Source of the DNA: Anaerolineales bacterium
Lineage (GTDB): Bacteria; Chloroflexota; Anaerolineae; Epilineales; JAANWY01
DNA: 5,578 nucleotides
Reading direction: 5' to 3'
Assembly (NCBI GenBank): GCA_018263655.1
Contig: JAANWY010000364.1
Location: forward strand, 1-5,578
The notes beneath the pieces were generated by a model that saw nothing but the letters and a program-made list of their open reading frames with translations, had not been told where the DNA came from and ran no database searches. The translations under genes were made by a program, and so were the position numbers. Each line of letters starts with the position of its first letter. The first letter of the stretch is position 1. Below, piece by piece: positions 1-4,612 of the stretch.

Positions 1-40
1 CAGCCTGACGTTCCGCGCGTTCAAGTCACTTACAGTGTAA
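1..40 (+). CDS. Possible C-terminal tail of an upstream gene (partial)
   Basis: Reading from base 2, the sequence gives SLTFRAFKSLTV and then a TAA stop at 38-40. The stop sits directly before the hairpin that starts at base 41, a normal arrangement for the 3' end of a gene. Only twelve residues are visible, so neither the frame nor a function can be established; an open stretch this short can occur by chance. The frame of the downstream UbiA-like gene is also open to the left edge, but its translation there runs through the palindrome and does not look like protein. Confidence 0.2.
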   Translation, partial: SLTFRAFKSLTV

Positions 41-130
41 GGGGATTCCAGAATTTAAAACCTCCCAAGAACCGAGGGGTTCCTGAGGGAAATAGGCCGA
101 TTTTGGGAGGTTTATTTCCCTGGAAATCCC
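41..130 (+). terminator. Imperfect 90-base palindrome, possible intrinsic terminator
   Basis: Two arm segments share one axis. Bases 58-68 (AAACCTCCCAA) pair perfectly with 103-113, and 41-51 pair with 120-130 at 9 of 11 positions. A second hairpin, GAACC/GGTTC (69-73 with 78-82), sits in the loop. The inner GC stem CCTCCC/GGGAGG is preceded by an A run (57-60) and followed by TTTATTT (111-117), which is the layout of a rho-independent terminator on the plus strand. The long loop is atypical, so it could instead be a dispersed palindromic repeat that also stops transcription. Confidence 0.45.
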
Positions 131-135
131 TAAGG

Positions 136-164
136 TTGACTAGCCCCCCCACTTCAAGTATCAT
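136..164 (+). promoter_or_regulatory. Sigma70-type promoter for the UbiA-like gene
   Basis: TTGACT (136-141) matches the -35 consensus at 5 of 6 bases, and TATCAT (159-164) matches the -10 consensus at 5 of 6. The spacer is exactly 17 bases. It lies in the gap after the hairpin and points toward the ATG at 175. Initiation about 7 bases after the -10 box would begin the transcript near 171-172, leaving almost no 5' leader. Confidence 0.55.
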
Positions 165-174
165 CTACGCCGTT

Positions 175-1086
175 ATGCAAAAGAGCGCGACTTACAAAAC
201 CCGAACCGGCGCAATCAACACCGTGAGCGCATTGGTGCGATCCATGCGGCCGAAGCAGTGGCCGAAGAACGCGTTTGTGTTCGCTGCCATCGTCTTCGAC
301 GGCCAACTCTTCGAGGTTGCCCTGATCAGCCGCGTGGTTCTCGCCGCCATCATTTTCTGCCTCGTATCCGGTGTCGTGTACTTGATCAACGACTTAGTCG
401 ACATCGAAAAGGATCGGCAACATCCCAAGAAAAGGCACCGTCCGCTGGCAGCCGGCGCGCTCAGCCCCACGACAGCTACCGTTGCCGCTATCGCCATCAT
501 CAGCGGCAGCCTACCCCTCTCGTTCCTGCTGAGCACCGCGTTCGGAGCCGTCGTGACAGGTTATTTTGTCTTGCAAGTCGCCTATTCCTTCATACTCAAG
601 AATCGGGTCATTATCGACGTCCTCAGCGTCGCCGCCGGCTTCGTCCTGCGCGCCGTCGCGGGCGCCGTCGTCATCCGTGTCACAATCTCACCCTGGCTGT
701 ACGTGTGCACGACGCTGCTCGCGCTTCTCATCAGCTTCAGCCGGCGCCGGCACGAGCTTGCCCTATTAGCCAGCGAAGCCAGCAACCACCGCGCCAGTCT
801 AGACGACTACAGCATTCAGCTCTTGGACCACATGACCAGCATCGTGGCATCAACCACCATCATTGCCTATTCGCTGTACACCTTCCTGGCGCCCAATGTG
901 CCGGCCAACCACGCCATGATGCTGACCATCCCCTTCGTCCTGTATGGCATCTTCCGATTTCTCTACCTGATCCACATCCAAAACCAGGGCGGGAGCCCGG
1001 AAGACATGCTCTTGAAAGACAAACCCCTGCTCATCAACTTCACTCTTTGGGGCCTGACCGTCATCGCCATCCTGTATTTTCTATAG
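175..1086 (+). CDS. UbiA-family prenyltransferase, decaprenyl-phosphate phosphoribosyltransferase-like
   Basis: This 303-residue multi-span membrane protein belongs to the UbiA superfamily. Characterised relatives (Rv3806c type) transfer 5-phosphoribose from PRPP to polyprenyl phosphate at the inner membrane, making a lipid-linked pentose donor. Visible hallmarks are RPKQWPKN near residues 25-32, the metal-binding NDLVDIEKD motif (N72, D73, D76, D80), a basic KKRHRPLAAG stretch (85-94), YSFILKN followed by DV (D148) and GFVLRAVAG (155-163), SFSRRRHEL (187-195), and GGSPEDMLLKDKPLL near 272-286. Many hydrophobic stretches of membrane-span length separate them. The last three motifs favour the phosphoribosyltransferase subgroup over quinone or heme UbiA enzymes. 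I chose ATG 175 because it follows a promoter closely; there is no Shine-Dalgarno. GTG 223 and ATG 244 are alternatives, and the frame is open upstream. The DprE1/DprE2 partners are not in the window, so the exact substrate is inferred. The 3' end overlaps the convergent glycosyltransferase. Confidence 0.85.
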   Translation: MQKSATYKTRTGAINTVSALVRSMRPKQWPKNAFVFAAIVFDGQLFEVALISRVVLAAIIFCLVSGVVYLINDLVDIEKDRQHPKKRHRPLAAGALSPTTATVAAIAIISGSLPLSFLLSTAFGAVVTGYFVLQVAYSFILKNRVIIDVLSVAAGFVLRAVAGAVVIRVTISPWLYVCTTLLALLISFSRRRHELALLASEASNHRASLDDYSIQLLDHMTSIVASTTIIAYSLYTFLAPNVPANHAMMLTIPFVLYGIFRFLYLIHIQNQGGSPEDMLLKDKPLLINFTLWGLTVIAILYFL

Positions 1087-2199
1087 TACTTGCTCGTACA
1101 CCGCCATCGTCTCACGCGCCGCCCGTTTCCACGAGAACTTGGCCGCTTGTCTCAGGCCGGCCGCCCTCATCTCCACGCGCAGCCCTTCATCACCCAACAC
1201 ACGTCTCAGCGCCTCCGTCATGTCGTCAACACTCGCCGGCGTGAAGTACTGAGCCGCCTCGCCACCGACTTCAGGCAAGCTGGAGGCGCCGCTGCTGACT
1301 ACGGGCGTACCGCACGCCATCGCCTCCAGTACCGGCAGGCCAAACCCTTCGTAAACGGACGCCATGACCAACACCGTAGCTGCGCTGTAAATCGCCGGCA
1401 GGTCGGCGTCGAGCACATAGCCGGGGAAATGGACAACATCTTCCAATCCCAACATCTCAATCTGCCGGAAGAAGTCATCGTACAGCCAACCGGCCGCACC
1501 CACCAGCACCAAATGCAAACCGGCGTCATCCTTCCTCAGCCGGGCCAGAGCCTCCAGCAGCCGCGACAGATTCTTGCGCGGCTCGATGGTGCCCACAGTC
1601 AGCAGGAACCGGGCCGGCAATTCGTATTCACGACGCACGAGACCCACAGTGGGGACAGTGGCCGGCTCGAAATGTGAGGCGGCCGCTTCGTACACGACAG
1701 TGATTTTCTCCTCGGGCGTCCCGTAGTGATGGACGAGATCGCGCTTACTCGATTCCGAGATCGTGATAACAGCATCGGCACGGCGCACGAACAACGGCAT
1801 CGCGGCATTTAGGAACCAGTAATTGAGACGCTTGTGATGTTGCGGGAAGAGCTTGAAGATGAGATCGTGCACGGTGAGAACGGTGGGGGTTTGACGCAGC
1901 GGCATCAGCAGGTGCTCGGTAGCGTGGTACAACTCAGCGTCAGGGAGCAGGCGGTCGAAGCCGATGCCGGCAAGCTGACCCACCCCCACCGTTATGCGCC
2001 ACGGCTTGTAGCCGAGGGGCAAAGACCGATGGGGGAGACGATCGAGGCCAATCAGTTCCGGAGCGTCGCGCGAACGGTTGTAGAACAATGCAAGACGCTC
2101 GGGATCCTCCTTCGCCTGAGCACGCACCAAGCTCTCAGCGTATCGCCCCAAGCCGGCGCGGCCGTGCACCGCGGCCGAAACGTCAACGTAAGTATACAC
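1081..2199 (-). CDS. GT4-family glycosyltransferase (MtfB/WbaZ-like)
   Basis: This complete 372-residue GT-B fold enzyme is predicted to move a sugar, often mannose, from a nucleotide donor to a glycan or lipid-linked acceptor on the cytoplasmic face of the membrane. The N-terminal acceptor domain has the glycine-rich GRAGLGRYAESL segment (13-24) and VLTVHDLIFKLFP (107-119). The C-terminal donor domain begins at LLTVGTIEPRKNLSRLLEA (199-217), which is highly typical of the MtfB-like subgroup, and includes the EX7E nucleotide-sugar motif at E284 and E292 in YEGFGLPVLEAMACGTPVVSS. Length is normal and no signal peptide or membrane span is apparent. The start is GTG at 2199, because the glycosyltransferase N-terminus begins there and GGAGGT lies 12 bases upstream. 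Its TAG stop falls inside a CTATAG palindrome shared with the convergent UbiA-like gene. Donor and acceptor cannot be read from sequence. Confidence 0.92.
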   Translation of the reverse strand: MYTYVDVSAAVHGRAGLGRYAESLVRAQAKEDPERLALFYNRSRDAPELIGLDRLPHRSLPLGYKPWRITVGVGQLAGIGFDRLLPDAELYHATEHLLMPLRQTPTVLTVHDLIFKLFPQHHKRLNYWFLNAAMPLFVRRADAVITISESSKRDLVHHYGTPEEKITVVYEAAASHFEPATVPTVGLVRREYELPARFLLTVGTIEPRKNLSRLLEALARLRKDDAGLHLVLVGAAGWLYDDFFRQIEMLGLEDVVHFPGYVLDADLPAIYSAATVLVMASVYEGFGLPVLEAMACGTPVVSSGASSLPEVGGEAAQYFTPASVDDMTEALRRVLGDEGLRVEMRAAGLRQAAKFSWKRAARETMAVYEQVL

Positions 2200-2211
2200 G
2201 CTCTACAACTT

Positions 2212-2217
2212 ACCTCC
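2212..2217 (-). promoter_or_regulatory. Shine-Dalgarno site for the GT4 gene
   Basis: On the minus strand GGAGGT precedes the GTG at 2199 by 12 bases, inside GTGGGAGGTAAG. The match to the anti-Shine-Dalgarno is strong and the spacing slightly long. It supports the GTG start; no other in-frame start lies closer. Confidence 0.65.
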
Positions 2218-2261
2218 CACTGACTAGTACACCTCGGCAGAAATCCTTCACCAGTTAGATA

Positions 2262-2341
2262 AGGAATGAGAATTAAATAACTTACCCATTTGACCGATAC
2301 CGTATAGCTTCAAATGCACAAGTTATTTAATCACGGTTCCT
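2262..2341. repeat. AT-rich 80-base imperfect palindrome
   Basis: Three arm segments share a single axis. AGGAA (2262-2266) pairs with 2337-2341, ATTAAATAACTT (2272-2283) pairs perfectly with AAGTTATTTAAT (2320-2331), and CATTTGA (2287-2293) pairs with TCAAATG (2310-2316). It lies between the malQ stop and the start of the downstream GT4 gene, about 60 bases from that GTG. There is no T run after the stem, so it is not a standard terminator. It could be a dispersed element, a regulator-binding palindrome or a cruciform. I found no convincing -35/-10 pair inside it. Confidence 0.6.
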
Positions 2342-2352
2342 AAAGACAGCAT

Positions 2353-2424
2353 CCCTTCGACAAGCTCAGGACGTCGCCTGAGTAGCGAAGCGTATCGAAG
2401 CGACGTCCTGAGCTTGACGAAGGG
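2353..2424. repeat. Long GC-rich inverted repeat, CTTCGACAAGCTCAGG family
   Basis: Bases 2353-2377 pair with 2400-2424 at 24 of 25 positions, with a 22-base loop. The arm contains CTTCGACAAGCTCAGGACG, a sequence I recall as a very widespread intergenic palindromic repeat in environmental bacterial genomes. Translation through it gives peptides such as RRPELVEG, which recur as artefactual ORFs. The hairpin lies about 160 bases past the malQ stop and could protect or end that transcript, but no U tract follows on the minus strand. Confidence 0.75.
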
Positions 2425-2464
2425 GGTGCGGCTCGAACCTAAGTGCCGTACTATCCTGAACCCG

Positions 2465-2530
2465 CACCCTTCGATACGGCCTCCACTGCGTTCCGGCCTA
2501 CCCCTCGTCAAGCTCGGGACGTCGCTCGGG
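2465..2530. repeat. Degenerate second copy of the palindromic repeat
   Basis: Bases 2501-2525 match one arm of the hairpin at 2353-2424 (the complement of 2400-2424) at 23 of 25 positions, and 2468-2477 recall its CCTTCG and TCGATACG pieces. The opposite arm is not preserved as a clean stem. The block lies between the intact hairpin and the malQ stop. It also holds the 15-mer CTCCACTGCGTTCCG (2481-2495), found again at 4179-4193. Confidence 0.5.
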
Positions 2531-2584
2531 ATGCTGGTCGTGATTTCGATGAGCAACTGGGGACTGATTTGTGCCGAGCACTGA

Positions 2585-4072
2585 CTACGCTCGGCCATAG
2601 ACCTCAGCCAACACTGCGAGACGCCTCGCGACCTCGTCGGTGAGCCTATCGGGCGTGTAGCGCCACGTCCAATTGCCGCCGGCACGACTCGGGAAGTTCA
2701 TGCGGGCCTCAGTACCCAGCCCGAATACGTCCTGCAACGGGACAACCGCCATGTTGGCCACCGAACCGAAAGCTAACCGAATCATGTCCCAGTGGATCTC
2801 GTCGCCGGTCGTCCCCAGATACTTCAAGGTGAACTCTCGTTCGCCCTCGGGTGCGCTCTCAAACCAGCCACGCGTCGTATCGTTATCGTGAGTGCCGGTG
2901 TACACAACGTAGTTTCGTTCATATCTGTGGGGCAGGTAATCACTCCCGTTGTCGCCGTTGAAGGCAAATTGCAGGATCTTCATGCCAGGGAAGCCGAACG
3001 ACTTACGCAACGCCTCGACCTCGGGCGTGATGACGCCCAAATCCTCGGCGATGATGGGCGGTTTGCCAAATTCCTCTTCGATCACGTGAAAGAAATCGGC
3101 TCCAGGCCCCTCGACCCACTGGCCGTTGATGGCCGTCTCTTCGCTGGCCGGCACTTCCCAATAAGCCTCGAATCCCCGAAAATGATCGACCCGTACGATA
3201 TCAACCTGCCTGAAAGTTGCCCTGAACCGCTCGATCCACCAAGCATAGCCATTGTCCGCCATTCGCTCCCAGCGGTAGATGGGGTTACCCCATAGCTGGC
3301 CAGTCTCGCTGAAATAGTCCGGCGGCACGCCGGCGACCACCGTCGGACTGCCGGCCTCATCGAGGTAGAAGAGGTCGGGATTGGCCCAGACATCGGCGCT
3401 ATCGTAAGCGACAAAGATCGGGAGATCACCAACGATTTGTATTCCGTGCTGGTTGGCGTAGCGCTTGACGGCCGACCACTGGCGTAAGAACTGGAATTGC
3501 AGGTACTTGTGGACCCGTACGTCGCCTTCGAGTTCTTGGTGCCAACACTCAATGGCTGCCGGCTCCCGGGTGGCGATATCCTTGTCCCACTCATCCCACG
3601 CCCTACCACCGTGGTGATCCTTCAGAGCCATAAATAAAGCATAGTCGTCCAGCCAATGGGTGTTGGTCTCGCGAAACTGTGCAAACTCCCCCTGCTGGGC
3701 GCGTGATGCCGTCGCCTCGAACTGCTCGAACGACCGCTGCAGGATCGAACGCTTGAACTCGATCACCGGGCCATAGTCCACGCGATCTGTCGAGAACTGT
3801 GGCCCATCTTCCACATCCGCCGGCGACAACGCCCCTTCCTTGACCAGCTCATCGAGGCTGATCAGCAGGTGATTGCCGGCAAAGGCCGAAAACGACTGGT
3901 ACGGGGAGTCGCCATAACCTGTCGGTCCCAGGGGGAGAACCTGCCACACCCTCTGCTTGCTCGCGGCCAAGAAATCCACGAATTCGTAGGCCGGCGCCCC
4001 CAACTCACAAATACCGAATCGGCAGGGCATAGACGTAGGATGGAGTAAAATACCGCTGGATCGCTTGAACAT
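2585..4072 (-). CDS. malQ: 4-alpha-glucanotransferase (amylomaltase, GH77)
   Basis: This complete cytoplasmic GH77 enzyme of 495 residues transfers alpha-1,4-glucan segments between maltooligosaccharides and releases glucose; it acts in maltodextrin or glycogen turnover. Family signatures appear in order: SGILLHPTSMP near the N-terminus, GDSPYQSFSAFAGN (54-67), GDLPIFVAYDSADVWANPDLF, the loop GVPPDYFSETGQLWGNP, the nucleophile D296 in VRVDHFRG, the acid/base E343 in IAEDLG, and D396 in GTHDNDT. These positions are close to those of the Thermus amylomaltase triad. The C-terminal FPSRAGGNWTWRY is also typical. I prefer ATG 4072 because GAGAGGT precedes it by 11 bases; a GTG at 4102 would add ten residues with little family support and would put the ribosome-binding site inside the gene. 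Large spacers separate it from both same-strand glycosyltransferases, so it is probably transcribed alone or only loosely with them. Confidence 0.97.
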   Translation of the reverse strand: MFKRSSGILLHPTSMPCRFGICELGAPAYEFVDFLAASKQRVWQVLPLGPTGYGDSPYQSFSAFAGNHLLISLDELVKEGALSPADVEDGPQFSTDRVDYGPVIEFKRSILQRSFEQFEATASRAQQGEFAQFRETNTHWLDDYALFMALKDHHGGRAWDEWDKDIATREPAAIECWHQELEGDVRVHKYLQFQFLRQWSAVKRYANQHGIQIVGDLPIFVAYDSADVWANPDLFYLDEAGSPTVVAGVPPDYFSETGQLWGNPIYRWERMADNGYAWWIERFRATFRQVDIVRVDHFRGFEAYWEVPASEETAINGQWVEGPGADFFHVIEEEFGKPPIIAEDLGVITPEVEALRKSFGFPGMKILQFAFNGDNGSDYLPHRYERNYVVYTGTHDNDTTRGWFESAPEGEREFTLKYLGTTGDEIHWDMIRLAFGSVANMAVVPLQDVFGLGTEARMNFPSRAGGNWTWRYTPDRLTDEVARRLAVLAEVYGRA

Positions 4073-4083
4073 AATCTTACTGG

Positions 4084-4090
4084 ACCTCTC
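4084..4090 (-). promoter_or_regulatory. Shine-Dalgarno site that decides the malQ start
   Basis: GAGAGGT on the minus strand lies 11 bases before the ATG at 4072. It supports that codon over the upstream in-frame GTG at 4102. The end of the 18-bp repeat (4110-4127) is only about 20 bases further upstream. Confidence 0.55.
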
Positions 4091-4127
4091 AGGTTCGATC
4101 ACGGCAATCGTTCAGGTAGTGGGGACC

Positions 4128-4208
4128 GTTCGTAGTCAGGCACGCAGCGTCAGCGGAGTGCCGTCGGCTCCAACGCCACTCCACTGCGTTCCGTGGCTTA
4201 CTACGAAC
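4128..4208. repeat. GTTCGTAGT palindromic repeat
   Basis: GTTCGTAGT (4128-4136) pairs perfectly with ACTACGAAC (4200-4208). Inside, a bulged stem continues: GGCACGCAGCGTCAGCGGAG on the left pairs imperfectly with the complement of CTCCACTGCGTTCCGTGGC on the right. The left end abuts the 18-bp repeat at 4110-4127 without a gap. It looks like a REP-type intergenic palindrome. Confidence 0.65.
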
Positions 4209-4227
4209 AGCTTCCACAGCCAAAATC

Positions 4228-4256
4228 AGAATTTCTATAGGACGCCTCACCTTGTA
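4228..4256 (+). repeat. 29-base direct repeat, copy 1
   Basis: The unit begins AGAATTTCTATAGGACGCCT and matches 4421-4449 at 28 of 29 positions, in the same orientation, 193 bases apart. Copy 1 differs by a C at 4250 where copy 2 has A. It does not belong to any palindrome recognised here. Confidence 0.75.
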
Positions 4257-4260
4257 CTTT

Positions 4261-4293
4261 GATCGCCGAAGGTCTCCTGACCGAGGCGAAATC
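4261..4293. repeat. Short bulged hairpin between the direct repeats
   Basis: GGTC (4271-4274) pairs with GACC (4279-4282) over a TCCT loop. After an asymmetric internal loop, CGCC (4264-4267) pairs with GGCG (4285-4288), and GAT pairs with ATC at the outside. The gene-free context and tiers of pairing suggest a structural element. No function is apparent. Confidence 0.45.
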
Positions 4294-4300
4294 TAACAAT

Positions 4301-4423
4301 GTCAAGTTAGAGTATCTTCTCAATATATGGGGGAACATGTACGACGATTTGGTAAATCGTCGGGTCGAAATACCATTTCGACCTACATAGCCCCGAAATA
4401 TTGAGATGATACGTCAAGTTAGA
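4301..4423. mobile_element. 101-bp MITE-like element with 11-bp direct repeats and a three-way-junction core
   Basis: The body is 4312-4412. Its ends are 15-base inverted repeats matching at 14 of 15 positions (4312-4326 with 4398-4412). The perfect repeat GTCAAGTTAGA abuts both ends exactly (4301-4311 and 4413-4423), as a target-site duplication would. GGGG/CCCC and ATGTA/TACAT (4337-4341 with 4384-4388) continue the stem inward. The core is two adjacent perfect 9-bp hairpins, CGACGATTT-GGT-AAATCGTCG (4342-4362) and GGTCGAAAT-ACC-ATTTCGACC (4363-4383), with no free bases at the junction and with complementary loops. There is no coding capacity, so any mobility would need a transposase from elsewhere. 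It could also be a structured RNA or a protein-binding DNA site. Confidence 0.6.
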
Positions 4424-4449
4424 ATTTCTATAGGACGCCTCAACTTGTA
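4421..4449 (+). repeat. 29-base direct repeat, copy 2
   Basis: This copy matches 4228-4256 at 28 of 29 positions. Its first three bases (AGA) are also the last three of the right 11-bp direct repeat of the small element, so the presumed insertion happened at the edge of this copy. Removing the element and one 11-mer would bring the two copies to an 81-base period. Confidence 0.75.
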
Positions 4450-4451
4450 GA

Positions 4452-4478
4452 GGGTAGAGCGTAAGCGTTCAGCTACCC
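4452..4478. repeat. Small hairpin GGGTAG/CTACCC
   Basis: GGGTAG (4452-4457) pairs perfectly with CTACCC (4473-4478) over a 15-base loop that holds AGCG/CGTT pairing potential. It overlaps the first bases of the next palindrome, so the two folds would compete. Confidence 0.4.
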
Positions 4479-4572
4479 TTGCGAAGGTTAGGAAGAACCT
4501 TGGCAAGAGGCCGATTTTCGACTGGCGAGGGGCACCTCAACCCGAAAGCGATTGGCAAACCTTCGCAAGGGT
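4475..4572. repeat. CTTGCGAAGGTT repeat cluster
   Basis: ACCCTTGCGAAGGTT (4475-4489) is the exact inverse of 4558-4572. The same arm also pairs at 11 of 12 positions with AACCTTGGCAAG (4496-4507) over a 6-base loop, giving a compact hairpin at 4478-4507. One arm thus has two alternative partners. The right end overlaps the 18-bp repeat at 4570-4587 by three bases. No gene or U tract is present. Confidence 0.65.
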
Positions 4573-4612
4573 CCCCACTACCTGAACAGTTACGTCAGAG
4601 CGTCCAATACCC

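Larger units (their letters stand above)
4110..4587. repeat. 478-base composite bounded by 18-bp perfect inverted repeats
   Basis: GTTCAGGTAGTGGGGACC at 4110-4127 is the exact inverse of 4570-4587. The enclosed sequence has no credible gene and consists almost wholly of nested inverted and direct repeats, each listed separately. No direct repeat is visible outside the 18-bp ends, so a transposition origin for the whole unit is not shown. It fills most of the space between the upstream glycosyltransferase stop and the malQ start and may separate their transcription. Alternatives are a MITE-like element with decayed flanks, or two copies of one repeat in opposite orientation. Confidence 0.7.

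Noticed and set aside
103..174. TTG at 103 as the start of the UbiA-like gene
   Set aside because: It would add 24 residues encoded by the terminator-like palindrome and the promoter, with no family similarity. The ATG at 175 fits the promoter position better.
258..1244. Long plus-strand open frame of 328 codons over the UbiA-like gene
   Set aside because: It is rich in R, H, P and Q, typical of an out-of-frame reading of GC-rich coding sequence, and crosses into the convergent gene. The UbiA motifs are all in the other frame.
1090..1677. Plus-strand open frame of 195 codons opposite the MtfB-like glycosyltransferase
   Set aside because: It is antisense to well-conserved GT4 motifs and has no recognisable domain or ribosome-binding site.
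2323..2685. Minus-strand open frame of 120 codons overlapping the malQ 3' end
   Set aside because: It runs through both copies of the palindromic repeat, giving low-complexity RRPELVEG-like peptide, and overlaps the conserved malQ C-terminus in another frame.
4073..4102. GTG at 4102 as the malQ start
   Set aside because: The extra ten residues are not typical of the family, and a GAGAGGT site is correctly placed for ATG 4072.
4065..4262. Small plus-strand open frame of 65 codons in the repeat spacer
   Set aside because: It passes through the malQ start, the 18-bp repeat and the GTTCGTAGT palindrome; its codons are dictated by repeats and it has no ribosome-binding site.
4312..4412. tRNA gene suggested by the multi-arm fold
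   Set aside because: There are only two 9-bp hairpins with 3-base loops on one stem. There is no 7-base anticodon loop, T-loop motif or acceptor stem.
4228..4449. CRISPR array made from the 29-base repeats
   Set aside because: There are only two copies, the interval is 164 bases and filled with palindromes rather than a spacer-sized segment, and no cas genes are seen.
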